This document shows positions 28,395-35,292 of a stretch of 35,292 nucleotides of DNA, piece by piece. The notes beneath the pieces are model-generated. The model was not told where the DNA came from. It did not search any database and worked only from the letters and a program-made list of their open reading frames with translations. Where the stretch lies: assembly GCF_028285565.1 (NCBI RefSeq), contig NZ_JANQOY010000018.1, positions 1 through 35,292 of the forward strand, given 5' to 3'. Each line of letters opens with the position of its first letter. The first letter of the stretch is position 1. The translations under genes were made by a program, and so were the position numbers. Source of the DNA: Acaryochloris sp. IP29b_bin.148 (GTDB lineage: Bacteria; Cyanobacteriota; Cyanobacteriia; Thermosynechococcales; Thermosynechococcaceae).

Positions 28395-28994
28395 TTAAAT
28401 TAAGATCACAATCAGGGCAATAGTGCCTAGAATACCCAAAACACCAGTCAGTATGGGAAAAACTTGCAATCCTTCTGCCGTCAGTTGCTCTATATCTGCT
28501 GTAGGCTGTGCAGGTTCTGACGACACTGCAGAATTTAACTGAATGTCTTGGGGCGCGTAGTCTGCCCCCTCTAGCATCATTTCTGTAATGATGGCATAAG
28601 CATCTGCCCAAGTATTCTGTAGCTCTGTCGTCCAGTCTTCTTTCAAGAATTGGCTTAAGGTTTTAAGCAGTGTCTGGCCAACCAAAGGGTAATGTTCAGG
28701 AAGGGCACCATATTCAACATGACGGGCTCCTAATCCTTGCAGATCTGTAGCCAATCCTTCGGGGTATTTGATATTAGAGATCACTAAAACTAAGGAAGAA
28801 AAGAGCTTACTCCCTTGTTTTTCAATACTTGTATTCGCGAATAAGGGTTTTGCCGCAGGATAGTCAGCAAACAAATTTTCATAGAATTTGACGGAAAAAG
28901 CGTCTGCATGGGGTCTAACCTTATCAAAACTATCTTCCAAAAGCTTGGCATTTAATTGGGGGGGTGGAGAAGCAGATCTTTGAATAGGTGTCAT
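28395..28994 (-). CDS. Globin with C-terminal membrane anchor
   Basis: 199 residues from ATG 28994; an ATG at 29036 would add 14 residues that do not fit the globin fold. Residues ~12-150 are a single-domain globin of the flavohaemoglobin-related class: B10-type Tyr38 (KFYENLF), Gln60 near the distal position, and the proximal His92 (ARHVEYGALPEHYPLVG). After a Ser/Glu/Pro-rich linker the protein ends in a hydrophobic helix of ~22 residues (from VFPILTGVLG to the C-terminus). No flavin reductase domain is present. The Tyr/Gln distal pair suggests oxygen or NO chemistry or sensing; this is inference. It is followed by the DHFR-like gene. Confidence 0.88.
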   Translation of the reverse strand: MTPIQRSASPPPQLNAKLLEDSFDKVRPHADAFSVKFYENLFADYPAAKPLFANTSIEKQGSKLFSSLVLVISNIKYPEGLATDLQGLGARHVEYGALPEHYPLVGQTLLKTLSQFLKEDWTTELQNTWADAYAIITEMMLEGADYAPQDIQLNSAVSSEPAQPTADIEQLTAEGLQVFPILTGVLGILGTIALIVILI

Positions 28995-29247
28995 AATAGC
29001 TACTCTATAATTTAATGCGATTATAGAGCAGAACATCTCTTCTCAGATGACAATCAAAAACATTTAGGCTACTAGAAATAGTTCTAATTGAACAGCTCAT
29101 AGTTAGTTTTGATCAGGATTATTCTCAAGGGACTTTGCAAGCAAAGCAATTGCCACCTTCTCAGGCATCTTTGAGGATAAATGGATACAACAAGGGTAGC
29201 TCCATCTTTGCTCTCGAAAATTTGCAATATTTCTGTACCAACAGGAC

Positions 29248-29433
29248 TTAGGTATCCAGCAGCTTTTTCAGCTCTACAATCCAACCGTAATAGTCTTCAC
29301 TCTGCTGGTTACGCAATACATTTGACTGAGATTGAATCAGGGCAACTAGTTCTTGGGCACGGTTTAACTGCCGTACTGAGACTCTCGACCAATCAGGATT
29401 CGCAGCAAAATTTTCTATCAGTATGAGGGACAT
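29248..29433 (-). CDS. Small hypothetical protein
   Basis: 61 residues from ATG 29433, chosen because AAGGATAAGG lies 4 bases upstream; the frame stays open further back to 29496 but that part is Cys-rich and unlikely to be translated. It is a soluble, mostly helical sequence (SVRQLNRAQELVALIQSQ ... YYGWIVELKKLL). No family is recognised. It lies about 250 bp upstream of the globin gene on the same strand. Confidence 0.5.
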   Translation of the reverse strand: MSLILIENFAANPDWSRVSVRQLNRAQELVALIQSQSNVLRNQQSEDYYGWIVELKKLLDT

Positions 29434-30069
29434 TGACCTTATCCTTGTGCATTTATAGCAATTGCAATCAACATGTAAATAGATATCACTACACAAGAAC
29501 TATGGCATTGCCCATCTATCCACATTCAAAAATAAAAAGGCATCCCTTAGCAAAAAGCAGACATCATCATATGTAATTACTCTATAGACATAATTTAATT
29601 CAAGACAAGAAAATTTCACTCAGTATTTCTTCTTGAATTTATTGTTTTTTAGAGAATTAATGATGGAGAGCAGCAGGGTTCCCTATGACTTTCAATAATG
29701 ATCAGTAATTTCAACGATGGTTGCCTCTAAACATGACTGCCCTTGCTTTAGAGGGAGCTAGACAATGATTAACATAAGAACCTTGTGCCAAGAAGACTGT
29801 TCAAGCCTGAAGAGTATCATAGTGAAAGATATAGACACTAAGGGATATTACTGAGGTCTAGCAAAAAACGGCATGTAGAATATAGATTTTTTTAAAATTA
29901 TTGCATCACTACAAACCTCGACATAGATAAAATAAAAGTACAATACAATAAAAAACATATAATTATCTTACCCAAGCACCTCATGTTTTATGCGATAAAA
30001 TTTTAGTTCTATCGGCAAGAAGTATGCGGACAACAAAAACGTCAATAGCCTTCATAGATTGAAAAACAG
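29434..30069. other. ~636-bp AT-rich region with possible tiny coupled ORFs
   Basis: Very AT-rich, especially 29870-30010. On the plus strand an 11-codon frame (29733-29768) ends in a TGA overlapping the ATG of a 29-codon frame (29765-29854); a GAGGGAG lies 7 bases before that second ATG. No longer gene is seen. Nothing recognised as an RNA gene. Confidence 0.35.
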
Positions 30070-30654
30070 TTAGCTCCTTGACTGGGATAAAACGAACATA
30101 TATTGACGGAGTGGTTTAGGCACTTGAGCCTTCGAGAAACGCACGAAACCACAGCGAGTGTAGAAAGGAATTAAGCCTTTTGCACAACTAACATAAATCT
30201 TCTGTTGAACATCTTGAGCTGCCTGTTGAATCAGAGCACACCCCAAACCTTGGCGACGATATTTAGGGTTGATATAAATATTGGCTAAGATACACGCGCC
30301 AGCCTTGGGGCAGAGTTCCAAGGTTCCTACAATTAGATTATTTGAATGAAGGATCCAAGCTTTGGTATCCAAGTAATGTCTTGTTCTCAACCAAATGGTA
30401 TTGCAAAGCAATCCGACTAAGGGAGCACTACTGGCTAGCATGCTAACTCCTATCGTCAGACTGATTGGCTCCCACTTGCCCGCCAACAACATTTCCATAG
30501 AACGCTTAGTGAGCAATAGTCCTAACACCAAGACTACGCCTGAAAATATCAAACCGATGAAACATTGTTTGAGAATCTTGCGATGATGAGATTGATACTC
30601 AGCTTTAGTAAATGGCCGAATAACATAGCCGGGTGGGATAGGTTTACGGTTCAT
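30070..30654 (-). CDS. GNAT acetyltransferase carrying two membrane helices
   Basis: 194 residues. It starts like a GNAT domain (PPGYVIRPFTKAEYQSHHRK), then has two hydrophobic helices at about 31-48 (CFIGLIFSGVVLVLGLLL) and 63-85. The acetyl-CoA-binding half follows: GTLELCPKAGACILANIYINPKYRRQGLGCALIQQA (the R/Q-x-x-G-x-G/A loop is YRRQGLGCAL), and IPFYTRCGFVRFSKA. Thus the membrane hairpin sits within the N-terminal half of the fold. The substrate is unknown. It would place an acetyltransferase domain at a membrane. No neighbouring gene explains its role. Confidence 0.8.
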   Translation of the reverse strand: MNRKPIPPGYVIRPFTKAEYQSHHRKILKQCFIGLIFSGVVLVLGLLLTKRSMEMLLAGKWEPISLTIGVSMLASSAPLVGLLCNTIWLRTRHYLDTKAWILHSNNLIVGTLELCPKAGACILANIYINPKYRRQGLGCALIQQAAQDVQQKIYVSCAKGLIPFYTRCGFVRFSKAQVPKPLRQYMFVLSQSRS

Positions 30655-30876
30655 GCGTTATCGATAGAAGAATATTACTCAGAACAGAGTTCACAAGGTT
30701 CAGTCATACAACCCATCTCTCTCAGAATCTAGCTTTCTTGCTACGGTAATGAAGAATTTTGATCCTTCAATTTCAACCTATGACCAAGAGGCTTTATCAC
30801 CTGTATGAAGCTCTCATCCCCATTTATCCAGTAACAACAATCTCAAGTAGCACCCTGATATTTTGATGGGAAGATA

Positions 30877-31284
30877 GTGTCACAACTGCAACCGATGGCT
30901 CAAAAAATTCCATTGTTAGGTGCTGCCTTCAAGAATCGGCTCATTCTCTATGCGAGTTGCATAGGAGACACACTAGGTATGGCACTGGGCTTTGCATATG
31001 TATTAGGTGGAAATCTTCATAGCCCGATTCGCCCTTTACTCGCCCCTATTGCGAGGGTATTGGGTTGGCTGCTGGTTGATCTTCCTGGAGACAGCATTGC
31101 ATTTTTCACATGCCAGCCCGATGCACAGTCATGTGTTGGTGGTTGGGGGTATATTTATGCCTTTACCATCGGATTTCCGCTGTTTACAATTGCCATGATT
31201 ATTGTGCCAGGTACTCTTGGCGCATGTTTATTTGGATCAATGGGTTGTCTTTTCCTTAAAATTTCTGCACGCCCAAAAAGCTGA
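30877..31284 (+). CDS. Hypothetical small membrane protein
   Basis: 135 residues from GTG 30877 with GGGAAG just before it; ATG 30895 is the alternative. Three or four hydrophobic segments: ~22-43 (LILYASCIGDTLGMALGFAYVLGG as a pattern), ~52-68, ~90-108 and ~108-128. A loop with two cysteines (FFTCQPDAQSCVGG) lies between the middle helices, probably outside the cytoplasm. I recognise no family. It is 132 bp upstream of the NTPase-WD40 gene on the same strand. Confidence 0.6.
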   Translation: MSQLQPMAQKIPLLGAAFKNRLILYASCIGDTLGMALGFAYVLGGNLHSPIRPLLAPIARVLGWLLVDLPGDSIAFFTCQPDAQSCVGGWGYIYAFTIGFPLFTIAMIIVPGTLGACLFGSMGCLFLKISARPKS

Positions 31285-31416
31285 AATTATGACCCTTGCC
31301 TCTCATGCTGACTATGGTTCAGCGGTTGAATCCTCAGGGACTGTTTTCCGATCTGCAAGCAGATATAACAAAATTGGCTATCCGGTTGACTTTGAGATAG
31401 CGCAAACCACAACCCA

Positions 31417-34400
31417 GTGAATGGGTATACCCTGGTGTTGGAAGGGAATGTGCGATCGCAAATGCCGCAATCACCGCAAAGGCGAAGACGAGGCGTTGTT
31501 CTAACCAGCATTGGCTTAGAGCGGTTACGAGCCGCCATTCAGGACAGCGAAGCCCAGAATAACCAGGATGTTCGCTATACCCTACAAGATCTCAGCGATC
31601 GCACCCAGCTCGACGCCAAAACCGTGGCCAAAGTCCTGGATGGAGAAGTGGGGCTAGATAAACGCACCCTATCGTTATTCTTTAATGCCTTTGAGTTACC
31701 GCTGCAAGCCGAAGACTTTCGCCGTCCTGAAGCCAAGCCCAGTCCAGACAAAGCCCTAGCAAATTCGGCATCCGCAGATCACCACTTGGATTTAGGAGAA
31801 GCGGTCGATATCTCCAACTTCTATGGCCGCATTCAAGAACTCGCCACCCTTAGCCAGTGGCTGGGCACTGAACGCTGTCAGCTTGTGGCCCTGTTAGGTA
31901 TTGGCGGCATCGGCAAAACCTCCCTGTCGGTAAAGCTGGTTAAACATTTGCACCCTGAGTTTGAAGCGGTCGTTTGGCGCTCGGTTCGTCATGGTCCCAA
32001 GATCGAAGATTTGCTAGTGGATATTTTGCAATCCCTGGATCCAGAACTGACCCGCATTAGCCTACCCCAAACCCTGCTATCGCAATTAATGTCCTACCTG
32101 CGGCAGCATCGCTGTTTACTGGTGTTGGATAACTGGGAGACGCTACTGGAGAGTGGCGCTGACAAGGCTCACCCCCAAGCAGGTCACCATAAACCGAACT
32201 ATCAAGGCTATGAAACCCTGTTGCGATCGCTCGGTGAAACCCCTCACCAAAGCTGCCTGATCATCACCAGCCGCGAGAAGCCCGCTACCCTCGCTGAACT
32301 TGAAGGCCCCACCGTCCGAGCTTTAGCTATGGCCGGACTGGAGCCGGAAAAAGCCTTACCCTTACTGACCCAAAAAGGACTAACGGGGGATACGGATGCC
32401 TTTCAAACGCTGATCCAGTTTTACGAAGGTCACCCTTTAGGCCTTAAGATTGTCGCCACGGCCATTCAGGATATTTTTGCTGGAGACGTTCACGCCTTTT
32501 TAGCGGAAGGCATCACCGTTTTTAACGGCCTACGCATCCTTCTCGATCAGCAGTTTCAGCGCCTATCTCCTCTCGAACAGGATGTGATGTATTGGCTAGC
32601 CATTAATCGTGCTCCCCTGACCTTGGCAGATCTACGCCATGACCTGGTGTTTCCTGTGGCGATGCCCAAATTACTGGAAGCGATGGAGGCCCTACGGCGG
32701 CGATCCTTATGCGTAGTGATTAAGTTGGGTACTGAGTTACCTCAATTCACCTTGCAGCCCGTGTTGATGGAATATGTGACTCAGCGACTCATCGAGGAAA
32801 TCGGCAACAATATTTTGCAACTACAGGGGGCAGAACCTTCCCGTTTACAGAGTCATGCCCTGCTGAAAGCCCAGGCCAAAGATAGTATCCGCCATAGCCA
32901 GCGCCAGATTATCCTCCAACCCGTGATTGATCTGCTTTTGTCGGAGCTGCACTCTACAGTAGCCATCGAAGCCCAGTTGCGGAATCGATTAAAAGACCTT
33001 GCGCACTGCAAAGATTATGCCGCTGGGAATTGCCTGAATCTACTAGTGCAGTTACAGGTGGACTTAACCAGCATTGATCTGTCACACCTCACCCTCTGGC
33101 AAGCTGATCTCCGGGACACGGCCCTGATGAAGGTCAATATGACCGGAGCCGACCTCAAAAATACGGTCTTTGCCACCGCCTTTCCCCATGTCGCCACCAC
33201 CGCCTTTGATCCAAAAGGAGAACGATTGGCAACGGGACATTTTGCCAACGTGATTATGCTGTGGGACGTGCAAAATCCGAAGCAAGGTAGCCAAGCTATC
33301 GGCATCTTTAAAGGTCATCAAAATAATGTATGGTCCGTGGCTTTTAGTGTCGATGGCTCCGTCCTCGCCAGCGCTAGCGAGGATCAAACCATTCGGCTCT
33401 GGCAGGTGGACACAGGACAATGCCTAAGCATCTTCACGGGGCATACCGACTGCGTTCGTTCGGTAGTCATGCATCCCGACAGTCAGCGGCTGATCAGCGC
33501 TGGGGAAGATCGGACTTGGCGCATTTGGAATCTACAAACGGGAGACTGTCTACAAACCATCTCAGGTCATGAGCAGGGAATCTGGGAAATCGCCCTTAGC
33601 CCCGAGGGACACACCCTCGCCAGTGCCAGCCATGACGCCACCGTTAAATTGTGGGACCTAGAGACGGGCCGCTGTCTGCGCACCCTCAAGGGCCATACGG
33701 ATTGGCTGCGGACGGTGGCTTTTAGTGAGGATGGTCAGTGGTTAGTGAGTGGGGGATGCGATCGCACTCTCCGTATCTGGAAAGTCAGTTCTGGTCAATG
33801 CATCCAAGTTCTCACTCCCCATACTCAGGCCATCTTTTCTGCATCGTTTCTGCCCAATCGCCCTGTCGTCGTCAGTGCTGGACTGGATGGTGTTATCTGT
33901 ATGACCGATTTAGACACAGGCGTCTGCCAGCGTCGCCTGCTCGGACATCATAGCTGCATCAATAGTGTGTCCTGTCATCCCCAAGGAGACCTCCTAGTCA
34001 GTGGAGGCGATGAACCCGTGATTCGGCTATGGGACTTAACTACGGGGCAAGCCCTACAATCCTGGCAAGCGCAAATTAACGGTACCTTGTGCATTCGTTA
34101 TAGTCCTGATAGCAAAACGATAGTGAGTGGCAATACGGATGGCGCGATTCGATTTTGGCAAGTAGAAACAGGCACCTATCAAACCTACTGGCAACATCAG
34201 GGCTGGGTCTATGGGCTCGCCTTTCATCCTCAGGGGCATCTTCTAGCGAGCGCGGGCAATGATCAGCAAATTCGACTGTGGGATGTCGCCACCAAAGGAG
34301 TCTTGCGCGTATTGTCTGGACATGGCGCGACGATTGCGGCCTTGGCCTTTAGTCCAGATGGCCAATGGCTTGCGAGTGGCAGTTGGGATGGCTCCTGGCG

Positions 34401-35040
34401 ACTCTGGGATATAACCCAGGGGCAGGTCTTGCAAACCATCCCCGAACATTTTGTCAGTGGCTTAAGCTGGAGCCCGGATGGTCAGAAGATCGCCATTGGT
34501 TCCTTTGATGCCAATGTACAGATTTATGATGTGCCATCTGCCACCTTATCCCAAACCTTGGTCGGGCATCAGTTTTGGGCTTGGTATGTGGCCTGGAGTC
34601 CCCAGGGCGATCGTATTGTCACAGGTGGAGCCGATCAGACCCTCCGAATCTGGGATGTGGACGCTGGGGAATGCCTCCATGTCCTCACAGACCATACGGA
34701 CTGGGTGATGGGGGTCGCCTTTAGCCCCGATGGCCAAACCGTGGCCAGCTGTAGCAAAGATGAAACGGCCCGATTATGGTCAGTGAAAACAGGGCAATGC
34801 CTGGCTAAGCTATCTGGACATCCGAGTTGGTCTACGGCTGTTGAGTTTAGCCCCGATGGTCAAACCTTAGTGACAGGAAGCAGCGATTTAGAACTCAGAT
34901 TATGGGATGTGCAGACCGGAACGTGCCGGGAGACGTGGCGGGCCGATCGCCTCTGTGAAGGCTTAAATATTTCCAACTGTCAGGGGTTAACTCTTCCCCA
35001 GCAAGAAATGCTCGAATTCCTCGGCGCGATTAATGTGTAA
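31417..35040 (+). CDS. STAND NTPase (NB-ARC) with 14 WD40 repeats
   Basis: 1207 residues from GTG 31417; GTG 31450 (with GGAAGGG upstream) and ATG 31462 are plausible later starts and lose only a non-conserved tip. Residues ~25-100 are a helical, HTH-like domain common in cyanobacterial NTPase-WD40 proteins. NB-ARC follows: Walker A GIGGIGKT at 161-168, Walker B LLVLDNWE, SREKPATL sensor region and GHPLGLK. A winged-helix/helical part leads to pentapeptide-like text (DLSHLTLWQADLRDTALMK) and then 14 WD40 units of about 42 residues, i.e. two seven-blade propellers (33184-34920), closing with the usual GLTLPQQEMLEFLGA tail. This layout senses a ligand with the propellers and oligomerises through NTP; no effector domain is visible. 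Confidence 0.93.
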   Translation: MNGYTLVLEGNVRSQMPQSPQRRRRGVVLTSIGLERLRAAIQDSEAQNNQDVRYTLQDLSDRTQLDAKTVAKVLDGEVGLDKRTLSLFFNAFELPLQAEDFRRPEAKPSPDKALANSASADHHLDLGEAVDISNFYGRIQELATLSQWLGTERCQLVALLGIGGIGKTSLSVKLVKHLHPEFEAVVWRSVRHGPKIEDLLVDILQSLDPELTRISLPQTLLSQLMSYLRQHRCLLVLDNWETLLESGADKAHPQAGHHKPNYQGYETLLRSLGETPHQSCLIITSREKPATLAELEGPTVRALAMAGLEPEKALPLLTQKGLTGDTDAFQTLIQFYEGHPLGLKIVATAIQDIFAGDVHAFLAEGITVFNGLRILLDQQFQRLSPLEQDVMYWLAINRAPLTLADLRHDLVFPVAMPKLLEAMEALRRRSLCVVIKLGTELPQFTLQPVLMEYVTQRLIEEIGNNILQLQGAEPSRLQSHALLKAQAKDSIRHSQRQIILQPVIDLLLSELHSTVAIEAQLRNRLKDLAHCKDYAAGNCLNLLVQLQVDLTSIDLSHLTLWQADLRDTALMKVNMTGADLKNTVFATAFPHVATTAFDPKGERLATGHFANVIMLWDVQNPKQGSQAIGIFKGHQNNVWSVAFSVDGSVLASASEDQTIRLWQVDTGQCLSIFTGHTDCVRSVVMHPDSQRLISAGEDRTWRIWNLQTGDCLQTISGHEQGIWEIALSPEGHTLASASHDATVKLWDLETGRCLRTLKGHTDWLRTVAFSEDGQWLVSGGCDRTLRIWKVSSGQCIQVLTPHTQAIFSASFLPNRPVVVSAGLDGVICMTDLDTGVCQRRLLGHHSCINSVSCHPQGDLLVSGGDEPVIRLWDLTTGQALQSWQAQINGTLCIRYSPDSKTIVSGNTDGAIRFWQVETGTYQTYWQHQGWVYGLAFHPQGHLLASAGNDQQIRLWDVATKGVLRVLSGHGATIAALAFSPDGQWLASGSWDGSWRLWDITQGQVLQTIPEHFVSGLSWSPDGQKIAIGSFDANVQIYDVPSATLSQTLVGHQFWAWYVAWSPQGDRIVTGGADQTLRIWDVDAGECLHVLTDHTDWVMGVAFSPDGQTVASCSKDETARLWSVKTGQCLAKLSGHPSWSTAVEFSPDGQTLVTGSSDLELRLWDVQTGTCRETWRADRLCEGLNISNCQGLTLPQQEMLEFLGAINV

Positions 35041-35194
35041 GCAAGCTCTGAAATGATATAGATCCGTTGATTCAAATTTGCGATACACAAAATCCTGATC
35101 AGTCTTAAATCAGAGAACAGCGAATCATTCTTGAGTTCAGGGTAGAGAAGCTATTTGATAACGATCGAAATATAAAATTTTTGAGATGGTTATT

Positions 35195-35292
35195 AGACCT
35201 CTTGCATAATTCATTTCATGATGTGTTACGGGCAGCTTCCACGCCTTAAGCTGCCAGAGATAGTTCGTAGTTATAGATGGCTGCAATCAAGT
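35195..35292. mobile_element. Probable end of an insertion sequence
   Basis: AGACCTCTTGCATAATTC at 35195 looks like a transposon terminal repeat, and a reading frame ending inwards from it (stop at 35246) is cut by the window edge. A hairpin, GGCAGCTT (35231-35238) and AAGCTGCC (35248-35255), spans that stop. I cannot see the other end, so the call rests on pattern resemblance only. Confidence 0.35.
35246..35292 (-). CDS. C-terminal end of a putative transposase (partial)
   Basis: Only the last 14 codons and the stop lie in the window: LIAAIYNYELSLAA. An ending of this kind (LIxxIYNxELxL) is seen in some cyanobacterial transposases, but the fragment is too short for a firm call. It lies inside the probable IS end. 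Confidence 0.3.
   Translation of the reverse strand, partial: LIAAIYNYELSLAA

Overview
The window looks like cyanobacterial chromosome. At least 15 copies of the HIP1 octamer (GCGATCGC) are scattered through it, and several genes belong to families I know mainly from cyanobacteria: a DUF2949 protein, a Uma2/DUF820 protein, an NB-ARC/WD40 protein with an N-terminal helical domain, a protein kinase beside a trypsin-FGE protein, and a conserved DprA-like Rossmann protein. The mix would fit Acaryochloris or a relative, but no rRNA or other species marker is present, so this is inference.

Layout. 1-1252 is the 3' part of a two-partner-secretion (ShlB/FhaC-type) outer-membrane transporter. It is followed by a small exported protein with three Cys-x-x-Phe-Gly-Cys repeats and an unrecognised two-helix membrane protein on the other strand. 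2723-3041 holds a decayed LysR-type regulator with in-frame stops. Next to it is an unusual pair: a Rieske [2Fe-2S] domain fused to a thiamine-diphosphate (acetolactate synthase/pyruvate oxidase-like) enzyme, then a flavodoxin-fold reductase. 6053-19435 is mostly housekeeping: gpsA, an FAD monooxygenase, a Uma2 protein directly downstream of gyrB, gyrB, miaA, a DprA-like protein, a coiled-coil repeat protein, ppx/gppA, an M48 membrane protease and dxr (MEP isoprenoid pathway).

19404-26689 is surface and signalling: an M23 peptidase that overlaps dxr tail to tail, a REC-GGDEF diguanylate cyclase, a trypsin-FGE fusion convergent with and overlapping a Ser/Thr kinase, and a polyprenyl-phosphate glycosyl-1-phosphate transferase for exopolysaccharide. 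26690-31416 is a looser, AT-richer stretch with long gaps and no HIP1 site that I found. It carries small proteins, a dihydrofolate-reductase-like protein, a globin with a C-terminal membrane anchor, a GNAT acetyltransferase carrying two membrane helices, and an orphan membrane protein. 31417-35040 encodes a 1207-residue STAND NTPase with 14 WD40 repeats. The last ~100 bp look like the end of an insertion sequence running out of the window.

Most notable are the Rieske-ThDP fusion with its flavoprotein partner and dead neighbouring regulator, the membrane-anchored globin, the membrane-hairpin acetyltransferase, the CxxFGC-repeat exported protein next to a secretion pore, and the overlapping kinase/trypsin-FGE pair. 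I see no CRISPR array, tRNA or rRNA.
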